A stretch of 34,186 nt of DNA from Candidatus Cloacimonadota bacterium (GTDB lineage: Bacteria > Cloacimonadota > Cloacimonadia > Cloacimonadales > TCS61), in NCBI GenBank assembly GCA_021157525.1, contig JAGGWK010000080.1, positions 1 to 34,186 on the forward strand, in the 5' to 3' direction. Positions 8,946 through 16,954 of this stretch are shown in pieces. Made by a program: the position numbers and the translations under genes. How positions within the stretch are numbered: position 1 is the first letter of the stretch; every line of letters begins with the position of its first letter. The notes under the pieces are model-generated. The model was given only the letters and a program-made list of their open reading frames with translations. It was not told where the DNA came from and ran no database searches.

Positions 8946-10640
8946 ATGGGAAAAGTCATTATTATTATGGCAGTCGTTTTTACGGTGATTTTTGCTACCG
9001 TAACGCTAACGATTAAATCCAGATCTAATGTAATTCCAGACCTTTTGACCGAAAGGATGGCATCAGATAATGCATCAAATTTAGGAGCGTATGCTTTGAA
9101 GTATGCAATATCTCGATTGAAAAAAATAGACAACTCACCTAAGGGCTCTGACCCTGGTGATATTATCGATCAGAGCACGGTGATAGCCTATGAAGGGACC
9201 TTTGAAGTTTTCTCCAATGGCTTTATCGACAACATCGTGTGGGATTTTGTGAAATCGGATGATTACTCCTATCCCGATGGAGATACCACGAAGGAACCGC
9301 AACAAAATGGCAACAATTGGGGCAAAAACCGCTATCGCTGGCGTGGTGGCTCTCATGCACTCAATACGACAATTTCACCTTTCACTTTCTCTGTGGCAAG
9401 TGTTACATCTATGTACCTCCCCGCAGCAAGAAGTGGCATTGGTACTCATGGACACAATGGCAACGGAAACAACGGCAATGGAAATGGCAATGGAAATGGA
9501 AATGGAAACAACGGAAATGGCAATGGAAACACCGGTACTGGAAACCAGGGCAATGGAAAACCCGTAGGCAATGCCGGAGGAAATTCCGGTGGAAACGGTA
9601 ACGGAAATTCCGGTGGAAACAGTTATCAACATTGCTGGGCTTGGAAATATGCCTGGGGTCAAGATGGCAATGCGCCATCAGGATCTACCGGCGCTCAGGG
9701 AGATGATTATCGCATCGTACAAATCATTGCAGACGTCAGCTGGATTACCGAGGGCAAACTGTACACTCATCAGGCTGAAGCGGTGGTAGAACTGGTTGAC
9801 GGCAATATCCAGGGAGTAATTGGTTACTGGCCCCTCGATGAAGGCTCCGGCAGCACTGTCACCGATCAATCTGACGTTGGTAATGAAGACGGTACATTGA
9901 AACATATGAAAAGCTCTGCCTGGGTTGACGGCTATGACGGAACCGCACTAAACTTCGACGGTTCAAACGATTATGTCGACCTTGGCAAAGGTGTGGATGA
10001 CGATATCAGCACTGCCTTTACCGTGGCTTCATGGGTAAAGCCAGACAGGGCGTTTCTTTTTGACTGGGGCCTGATAGCCTGCAGTTCACACCAAAACGGT
10101 AGGAAAGCAGATTGGTATTTGAGAAATTTCGTGAATGATGTGAGCTTACCAAAATGGAGCTGGGATAGAGGCTTCTTTTGGGATCCTATTGCACGCTATA
10201 CAAAATATGCCTTTGGAATACGTACCGGAAATAACAGCTACTCGGAAACCATAGTGAAAATGGATGCGTTGGCAAATCCATCCCTGGACATCTATGACTG
10301 GCATTATGTGGCAGGTACCTACAATGGAGACTACTCCAATTCTCAGGCAGAGATCACTGTTCAGGTGGTAGGCAAAGAACTTAAGAGTTCTAAGTTGGTA
10401 AGCAAAATGATCTCCCATGGCAATGATAACATCGTAGCTATTGGCGGTATCGGGCCCAATAGACGTAGGTGGTTTAGCCGTCTGCTCAACAGCCTTCGCT
10501 GCTTCGATGGTACACTGGATGAAGTACGGCTTCTAAACCGTTCGATGCCTGATGACGAGCTTGCATCAATGGCCATGACGACAGCCAGCAGCTCAGGAGG
10601 CGGGGACTCTTCATTCAAGATAGTATATTGGGATGACTAG
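8946..10640 (+). CDS. Pilin-like protein with Gly-Asn repeat linker and LamG/concanavalin-like C-terminal domain (candidate pilus adhesin)
   Basis: MGKVIIIMAVVFTVIFATVTLTI N-terminus; (GN)n linker; GVIGYWPLDEGSGSTVTDQSDVGNEDGTL...GTALNFDGSNDYVDLG... LamG-type signature; C-terminus FKIVYWDD. Confidence 0.75.
   Translation: MGKVIIIMAVVFTVIFATVTLTIKSRSNVIPDLLTERMASDNASNLGAYALKYAISRLKKIDNSPKGSDPGDIIDQSTVIAYEGTFEVFSNGFIDNIVWDFVKSDDYSYPDGDTTKEPQQNGNNWGKNRYRWRGGSHALNTTISPFTFSVASVTSMYLPAARSGIGTHGHNGNGNNGNGNGNGNGNGNNGNGNGNTGTGNQGNGKPVGNAGGNSGGNGNGNSGGNSYQHCWAWKYAWGQDGNAPSGSTGAQGDDYRIVQIIADVSWITEGKLYTHQAEAVVELVDGNIQGVIGYWPLDEGSGSTVTDQSDVGNEDGTLKHMKSSAWVDGYDGTALNFDGSNDYVDLGKGVDDDISTAFTVASWVKPDRAFLFDWGLIACSSHQNGRKADWYLRNFVNDVSLPKWSWDRGFFWDPIARYTKYAFGIRTGNNSYSETIVKMDALANPSLDIYDWHYVAGTYNGDYSNSQAEITVQVVGKELKSSKLVSKMISHGNDNIVAIGGIGPNRRRWFSRLLNSLRCFDGTLDEVRLLNRSMPDDELASMAMTTASSSGGGDSSFKIVYWDD
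9450..9620 (+). repeat. In-frame hexanucleotide-type repeat (GGHAAY-like units) encoding a Gly-Asn-rich linker
   Basis: Runs of ggcaatggaaatggcaatggaaatggaaatggaaac... translating to NGNGNNGNGNGNGNGNGNNGNGNGNTGTGNQGNG. Confidence 0.9.
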
Positions 10641-10692
10641 GTTCAATTTCGATTTTGTAGCAGATACTTCATAATATAACAGGGAGGTGAGT

Positions 10693-11577
10693 ATGGGTAA
10701 GGTAACATTGATTTTAGCTGTTTTGTTTATTACCATACTTATCTCTTTTTTTATTCACTTTTCGGAAAATCCCCCCATTGTGGCAGAACTTTCTTCAGAT
10801 AACGTTGAACGTTCCAATGCCAGGAATATCAGCAATTTTGCCCTGCAATACGGCATCCAGCAACTTCTGGATGGCAATGTAACCTTTGCCGACAGTACCC
10901 ATGGCATGATAAATGATTTCTCGTCTTTTCGATCATTGGAAGGGTATGTTGACAGTATAAAATTTTCAAACAACACAACCACTGGAACCATTACAATCGA
11001 ATCTTTCTCCCGTGTTGGCAAGTACCGGCACAGAAGCAGCGCCGAGATAGAAATCGTTCTGGGAACCGACGCTCTTTCAAACATCACAGCCGCCATCGTG
11101 ACAGGCGGCAACATCACCCTCAAAGCAAAGTCGGTTATCACCGGTGACATCCATGTAGAGACCGAGCTCAATTTTGACGAAATTCTGGGCATGACCAGGG
11201 AAAACCTCATTGCTCATGCACAAAGCATCGGAGCCTATTTTGTAAACCCGCCAAACAGCCAGGCAATGACCGACAGCCTGATGTGGGTTGATGGTAACTT
11301 CAAAATTACGAACAATTGGACAGGAAGCGGTATTCTCATTGTAGATGGCGACCTTGATGTTGCGGCACAGATGGAATTTGATGGAATCTTGATCGTTTTT
11401 GGCCATCTTAACATGGCTGCATTTTCTTCTATAACCGGGGCTGTATTCATCATCGGTGATGAAACATCTACCCTGAGTAGTCATTCTGAAATCGTCTTTG
11501 ATGCGCAAGTGGTGAGCAGTTCCTTCAGCTCACTGCCATCCAATGCTTCTTATAAAATACTCTATTGGCGAGAATAA
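10693..11577 (+). CDS. PilX-like minor pilin-like protein with MG N-terminus (start revised from 10687)
   Basis: From ATG 10693: MGKVTLILAVLFITILISFFIHFSENPPIVAEL...; N-terminal region resembles the 8946 protein (GAYALKYAISRL vs SNFALQYGIQQL); C-terminus YKILYWRE. Confidence 0.65.
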   Translation: MGKVTLILAVLFITILISFFIHFSENPPIVAELSSDNVERSNARNISNFALQYGIQQLLDGNVTFADSTHGMINDFSSFRSLEGYVDSIKFSNNTTTGTITIESFSRVGKYRHRSSAEIEIVLGTDALSNITAAIVTGGNITLKAKSVITGDIHVETELNFDEILGMTRENLIAHAQSIGAYFVNPPNSQAMTDSLMWVDGNFKITNNWTGSGILIVDGDLDVAAQMEFDGILIVFGHLNMAAFSSITGAVFIIGDETSTLSSHSEIVFDAQVVSSSFSSLPSNASYKILYWRE

Positions 11578-11595
11578 AAGACAGGTGAAAAAACA

Positions 11596-12501
11596 ATGGA
11601 AAAAAAGCAATTAACCCCCGAAGTCAGTATGTACCAATGGTGGTCTAAAATCCGCTGGTTCATCATCTTGGTAATGTTTGCCGTTGGCATTCTGAGAGTT
11701 GGACAAATTCATCAAACCTTCCCGGTGATGGTCTTCATCTTAACCTTTGTGGGGATGGCAGTTCTCAACTTCCTTTTCCAATTGCAAATAGTAAGTTCGA
11801 ACAATTTCTTTGGAACAATACAGATTGTGTTTGATATCGTTTTTGCCACCATGGTCGTGCACCTCACCGGAGGTCTCGAAAGCTCCTTTGTGTGGATTTA
11901 TCTGCTGGCGGTTATCACCGCTGGCTTCGGTATCGAGCGTGCTGGGGGATTTATTGCAGCAATGATCAGTAGTTTCTGCCTGCTTCTGCTCATCCTGAGC
12001 TACAACTACGGTTGGCTGATTCAGGTTGATGGCCGCACCTTTAACACCGATGTCCCCACACAGACCATTTTTCTTATTTCCTATACGGGATTGTTCAACG
12101 GAATGGCTTTCATCGCAAGTTTTGTGGGTGACACAATCAAAAAGCTTGGCAGTGGCCACGATAACAGTAAGAAATCTGGCATATTAGCTGTAGAAGAACT
12201 TTCTCCAGAAGAACAGAGTGAGTTGGAAATCAAAGAAAATCTTGACGCATATCACGAGTTGGTGCAGTTAGCAACCACAATGTCGAGCCTTGATCACGAC
12301 ATAAACAATCATCTTACGGTGATTTCATTATCAACACGGCGAGTGAAAAAGGCAGCAGACGATTATCATGATGAGAAGTTACAAAAATCGAGTGTACAGA
12401 TGACGGAAGCACTCAAACGCATCCAGAATGTATTAGGCGAATTTGAGAAGCTTAAGCAACAAGAGCTGGTAGCAAAAGAACGACAGAAACGACAGGGATA
12501 G
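11596..12501 (+). CDS. PilS-like multi-TM sensor with a DHp (HisKA-like) helix pair but no HATPase domain
   Basis: Six or so TM segments, then SSLDHDINNHLTVISLSTRRVKKAADDYHDEKLQKSSVQMTEALKRIQNVLGEFEKL; ORF ends without N/G1/G2 boxes. Confidence 0.75.
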   Translation: MEKKQLTPEVSMYQWWSKIRWFIILVMFAVGILRVGQIHQTFPVMVFILTFVGMAVLNFLFQLQIVSSNNFFGTIQIVFDIVFATMVVHLTGGLESSFVWIYLLAVITAGFGIERAGGFIAAMISSFCLLLLILSYNYGWLIQVDGRTFNTDVPTQTIFLISYTGLFNGMAFIASFVGDTIKKLGSGHDNSKKSGILAVEELSPEEQSELEIKENLDAYHELVQLATTMSSLDHDINNHLTVISLSTRRVKKAADDYHDEKLQKSSVQMTEALKRIQNVLGEFEKLKQQELVAKERQKRQG

Positions 12502-12504
12502 AAG

Positions 12505-13359
12505 ATGAAAAAACACATATTAGTAGTTGATGACGAACAATCAATACGAGAGGTTTGTAAGGACTTTCTCGAAGAAGAGGGCTACAAAGTATCTCTCGCG
12601 ATTGATGGCCAGGATGCTCTGGAAAAGATGGACTATGACGATTTTGACCTCTACATCTTAGATATGAACATGCCTCGCATTGGTGGCTTTGAATTGATGA
12701 AGAAAATCAAGAAGAAGCATCCCCTCGCCGTTATCGTGATACTCACCGGATATTCCAGCATTGAAGGTGCAGTGAAAGCCGTGCATGCTGGCGCTTTTGA
12801 ATATATCTCCAAACCCATAAACGCAGACGAGCTGATGGATGTAGTAAGTCGGGGCATGAAATACTCCGAAGACCTCTATGGGCCTCTGCAACAAGCCTTC
12901 GATCCCGGTACAAACACCATCACCAAAGGTGAACCAAACATTCTGCATGGTTTTTCTCCAGAAGATAAAATGGAGTTTATGGCCCTGGGGCGCCTCCAAA
13001 AATACGAGATCGGCGACATCGTTCCCCTTTCTGATGAAAAATACGGCAGCATCGGTATCCTCGAGAGCGGGGAAGTCTCAGTCTGGCTGAGCAATACCAC
13101 TGTGGATTACCTGCAAAAATGGGATTCCTGGGGTGAAGAAAACTTCATCCTGGCAAGCTCTATTGTCACGGTTTTACGTGCCGAATCCACGGTAAAAGTG
13201 CGTCATTTTACCCGTAAACAGCTATTGGACTTCTTTGCCTATAAAGGAGAAAAATTGTTCAAGCGGTTTATCATAAACCTTGTAAACGCAATCTTCCTTA
13301 AATGGCGTAAATCCGTACAACGCATCGTGATGCTGAAACTGGTCACCGGCGATAATTAG
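12505..13359 (+). CDS. Response regulator: receiver domain + cNMP-binding-like (CAP_ED fold) C-terminal domain
   Basis: HILVVDDEQSIREVC, phospho-Asp DLYILDMNMPRIGG, ILTGYSS, SKPIN; C-terminal FMALGRLQKYEIGDIVPLSDEKYGSIGILESGEVSVWL... resembles a CRP-like beta-roll. Confidence 0.8.
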   Translation: MKKHILVVDDEQSIREVCKDFLEEEGYKVSLAIDGQDALEKMDYDDFDLYILDMNMPRIGGFELMKKIKKKHPLAVIVILTGYSSIEGAVKAVHAGAFEYISKPINADELMDVVSRGMKYSEDLYGPLQQAFDPGTNTITKGEPNILHGFSPEDKMEFMALGRLQKYEIGDIVPLSDEKYGSIGILESGEVSVWLSNTTVDYLQKWDSWGEENFILASSIVTVLRAESTVKVRHFTRKQLLDFFAYKGEKLFKRFIINLVNAIFLKWRKSVQRIVMLKLVTGDN

Positions 13360-13381
13360 AATTTGTAAAAATGAGGAGATT

Positions 13382-14593
13382 ATGAGTTTATCATTCACCC
13401 CGGAAATGCAGGTAACGCTTCCTGAATATCTCCACGGAACTGCCCGTTTTCAAAACATCAATAAACTTATATCTTTCAATGCTCACTGGAAAAAAGAAGC
13501 CTACGATCACCTTACCACTTTTTTACGCCATATGCGAGAAATCGAAGCTTCAGATATCGACATCGGTGGCCCGGGAACAAAGGGCTACATCTGGTATCGG
13601 GTGTTTGGGAAAAAGTCTCCCGACAAAACCCTCCCCCGCTATTCAGCAGACGAAGTTACGGCAATCCTACTGAGCATACTCACTGACGAACAGAAAGTAT
13701 CCCTCTTTAAAAACAAAAATGTCGATTTTTCTCTGAGCACGAAACTTGCTGAAGATGAACGGCCAAGCCGCTTTCGTGGTGACGTGTACTATGAAAATAA
13801 CAACCTCGTAGCAAACTTCCGCCGCATCAATCAAACCCTTTTTCCCATAGAAAGTATGGGGTTTCCTGAGCCGATTTTGCAGCGGATGAATATTCTCTAT
13901 GAGAAATCCGGACTGGTCCTGGTTACCGGAATTACCGGATCGGGAAAAAGTAGCACCCTGGATGCCGTGGTAAACCTCAACAACAGCTCAAGCGATTCTC
14001 ACATCGTGATCATAGGTAATCCCATCGAGTTTGTGCATGAATCAAAGCGGTGCATCGTGCGGCATCGTGAAATAGGCGAGGACGTGATAAGTTTCCAGGC
14101 CGGGGCAATCGAAGCCCTGCGCCAAGACCCTGATATCATCGTCGTTGGTGAGATGCGGGACCCGGAAACAATCGCCACCGTGCTGGAAGTTACAGACAGC
14201 GGTCATAAAGTGTTTACAACGATGCATACCAGTTCTGCCATAGACAGTATTCACAGGATCGTGGGAGAATTTCCACCCCGGGAGCAGGATCGTATCCGCT
14301 TGCGTCTGGCAGACACATTAAAAGTTTGCATCTCCCAGAAACTGGTCCCCAGTAAAGACGGAAGACGAGTGTTGGTAAAAGAGATTCTCTCGGTTACAGA
14401 ATCGGTAAAAGCAGCAATACGCAACCAGAATATTGGTGAAATCTATCAGATGTTAACCGAAGGGAAAAAATACGGGATGCTCACTCTGGAGCAAGATCTC
14501 TTCGATCATTATCGCAAAGGAACAATCACTCGAGAATCAGCATTGAACTTTGCTAACAACCGGAAGCGCATGGTGCAGCTTCTTTCATACTAG
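13382..14593 (+). CDS. pilT: Type IV pilus retraction ATPase (PilT family)
   Basis: Walker A GITGSGKSSTLD, Walker B DPDIIVVGEMRD, VFTTMHTSSAIDSIHRIVGEFPPREQDRIRLRLADTLK, PilT-type AIRN motif (AIRNQNIGEIYQML). Confidence 0.9.
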   Translation: MSLSFTPEMQVTLPEYLHGTARFQNINKLISFNAHWKKEAYDHLTTFLRHMREIEASDIDIGGPGTKGYIWYRVFGKKSPDKTLPRYSADEVTAILLSILTDEQKVSLFKNKNVDFSLSTKLAEDERPSRFRGDVYYENNNLVANFRRINQTLFPIESMGFPEPILQRMNILYEKSGLVLVTGITGSGKSSTLDAVVNLNNSSSDSHIVIIGNPIEFVHESKRCIVRHREIGEDVISFQAGAIEALRQDPDIIVVGEMRDPETIATVLEVTDSGHKVFTTMHTSSAIDSIHRIVGEFPPREQDRIRLRLADTLKVCISQKLVPSKDGRRVLVKEILSVTESVKAAIRNQNIGEIYQMLTEGKKYGMLTLEQDLFDHYRKGTITRESALNFANNRKRMVQLLSY

Positions 14594-14598
14594 AAATT

Positions 14599-16953
14599 AT
14601 GGCAGTAAAGAAAAAACGTTATTCTTTCGGGATTTTTCAAGACGGCCTGAATATCAAGATCGCCCAACTGGGGTGTAATAATGGGGTCGTTCGTATCCAG
14701 AAGCTTGAAGAAATTGAGCTCAAATATCCGTTGTATCTCAAAGAGACACCTCGGGATATGGAATTTGACGATTCTGCCGAGTTTACTCTTCCGGACATCG
14801 ATGATCAGGATGAATTCAGCATACCTGAATTTGAAGAATTTGATACCGCCGATACCTTGGAAGAGATCACCAAAGAAGAAGCGATCACCGGCATTTCTGA
14901 GCTGGAAAAATTTGTGATGAAATTCAAACTGGAACGTGGCCGATTGGCCATGAACACCAGTGATGACCAGATATCCTATCATCCCTTTGATGCCGATTTT
15001 GCCCATGGTAACCTGCTTAAAAAGCTTAAGCACGAATATCTCTCAAAAGACGAACTCAAAAAAGGGAACTACTCCCTGGATTACATAATCAATCCGGATA
15101 AATCCGGTTTGGCTTTTGTACATCGAGGCCGTTTTGAGCTCTTGGACGCTCTGCAGGAGATCAATCCCATCGTCTCGAAAAAGAGCTTTTACTACGGGTT
15201 CATCGACACCAATGAAATCGCACTGATTAATCTGGTGCGGGCAAATTATGAATTCCCCGAAGATGAATATGTGCTTATCCTCTACATCGGTATCGACTAT
15301 AAGGTAGGTATCGTGATGAGGGGGGGGAATCACTTACGGACATTCCCCCTCATTGTTCCCGAGTCTGATCCAATTACCATGCGGCAAGCGATTTACTCCA
15401 AAGTGATGCTGGAGCAGGAAACCAGCAACACCTTAATTTCCCAGAATATTGTTTTGGCCGGTGACTATGTTACCGATGATGATTTGGAGTTTTATATCAG
15501 TAAAAACCGGGAGGGTCAGCCTGCTGTACGCCTGGAGCTCATCAACCCCGATATCATTTTAGAAGACGGCGTGAGCTATCCCAAGGATAAAATTGCTCGC
15601 TTTGCCATACCGCTGGCTCTTGCCTGGCGCGCCATGCATCCTCGATACAAAGATTTTTATAAATGCAACCTTCTTCCCCGTAGTATCGTGGAAGGACAGA
15701 AGTATTTTAAGATCGGATGGCACGGGTTTTTAGTGATGGCACTGATTTTTTTCTTTGCTCTTTCGGGAACAACAAAGAACCTTCAGCTCAAACAGGAGCT
15801 GGAGCAGGTGCGGCAACTCAATAAAGGCCTGGAAGTGGAATTACGGGAAAATCGTGGCATCATCGCCAAGCTGAATCAGGTGAAATCAGAACTTTCGATA
15901 TTGCAGGAAAACCTGAAGAAGATCACAGAAATCACCGGCAGAAAAAACCAGTGGCACTACATCCTCACCATGCTTTCAGACACCATGAGAAGCAAAAAAA
16001 TAAGCTGGATATCAAATCTGACCGGTAATGATCAGAGTTTTGAAGTTTCGGGATATTCTACCCAACGTAGGAACATTATCGATTTTTCTCAGATGTTCCC
16101 GGATGGTAGGATCACTGCTATCAACGAACATGAGATTGCAGACATTCCCCTGTGGGAATTCAGTATCAGCTTTTCCTATCCCGACCCTGATGATATCATG
16201 AAGGAAAAACGCACCGACATCCATACAACGGAGGTGGTACCAATGGAACAGGTGGCAGTTGCACCAAAAGCTGAATCCAAGCCTCCGGTGCAAAAAAACC
16301 TTCATGGTTTTGAAGTGCAGCTCCTCGCCAGCAAGGATTATAACCAGGTAGAGTCCTTGAAAAAAATCGTGGACGCTGCCGGTTACTCTACCAGAATCGG
16401 CATCTTTACGACAAAAGGAGCAACGATTTACCGGCTGAGGATAGATACGGTGCTGTCAAAATCAGAAGCCATCGCTTTAGGTGAGACGGTGAAGCGTTCT
16501 ATTCCGCAGGTATCGGATTATTGGATTGATAAAGCCACAGAGGGACCTTCGGTAACGGAGCCCGGTAACAGGGTTGTATCTGCCACGCAACCCGTCACCT
16601 ACAACGAGCTGAAAAACCTCTATTACAAGGGAAAATACCAGCAAGCTATTGATGGTTTCAGCGCATACCTTACGGCACATCCATCCCACCCGACAACCTA
16701 CACGGTAACCTACCTGATGGGCGAATGTTACTATCAGTTGGGTCAATTAAACAAAGCTATAGAGTATTTTAAAAAAATAGAAACTCAACGAGGCTCCAAA
16801 CATCCGGACGCCCTCATCATGCTGGGAAATTGCTATTATAAAATCGGAGACTTTGAGAATGCAAAAGGATATTGGACAACGCTCACAACCAGTTATCCAT
16901 CACACAAATACAGTAAAATTGCAATGCGCAAGCTCGCGCAATTAGAAAATTAA
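14599..16953 (+). CDS. PilM-PilN (GspL-like) fusion with C-terminal SPOR domain and TPR repeats
   Basis: N-terminal actin-like region; internal KCNLLPRS (PilN NLLP-like motif) before TM WHGFLVMALIFFFALSG and coiled coil; SPOR-like HGFEVQLLASKDYNQVESLKKIVDAAGYSTRI...YRLRIDTVLSKSEAIALGETVKR; TPR YYKGKYQQAIDGFSAYLTAHPSHP..LMGECYYQLGQLNKAIEYFKKI. Confidence 0.75.
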   Translation: MAVKKKRYSFGIFQDGLNIKIAQLGCNNGVVRIQKLEEIELKYPLYLKETPRDMEFDDSAEFTLPDIDDQDEFSIPEFEEFDTADTLEEITKEEAITGISELEKFVMKFKLERGRLAMNTSDDQISYHPFDADFAHGNLLKKLKHEYLSKDELKKGNYSLDYIINPDKSGLAFVHRGRFELLDALQEINPIVSKKSFYYGFIDTNEIALINLVRANYEFPEDEYVLILYIGIDYKVGIVMRGGNHLRTFPLIVPESDPITMRQAIYSKVMLEQETSNTLISQNIVLAGDYVTDDDLEFYISKNREGQPAVRLELINPDIILEDGVSYPKDKIARFAIPLALAWRAMHPRYKDFYKCNLLPRSIVEGQKYFKIGWHGFLVMALIFFFALSGTTKNLQLKQELEQVRQLNKGLEVELRENRGIIAKLNQVKSELSILQENLKKITEITGRKNQWHYILTMLSDTMRSKKISWISNLTGNDQSFEVSGYSTQRRNIIDFSQMFPDGRITAINEHEIADIPLWEFSISFSYPDPDDIMKEKRTDIHTTEVVPMEQVAVAPKAESKPPVQKNLHGFEVQLLASKDYNQVESLKKIVDAAGYSTRIGIFTTKGATIYRLRIDTVLSKSEAIALGETVKRSIPQVSDYWIDKATEGPSVTEPGNRVVSATQPVTYNELKNLYYKGKYQQAIDGFSAYLTAHPSHPTTYTVTYLMGECYYQLGQLNKAIEYFKKIETQRGSKHPDALIMLGNCYYKIGDFENAKGYWTTLTTSYPSHKYSKIAMRKLAQLEN

Positions 16954-16954
16954 T

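Noticed and set aside
9259-9678. Several overlapping ORFs in other frames and on the minus strand
   Set aside because: Artefacts of the hexanucleotide repeat, which is open in many frames; the 8946-10640 frame has domain homology.
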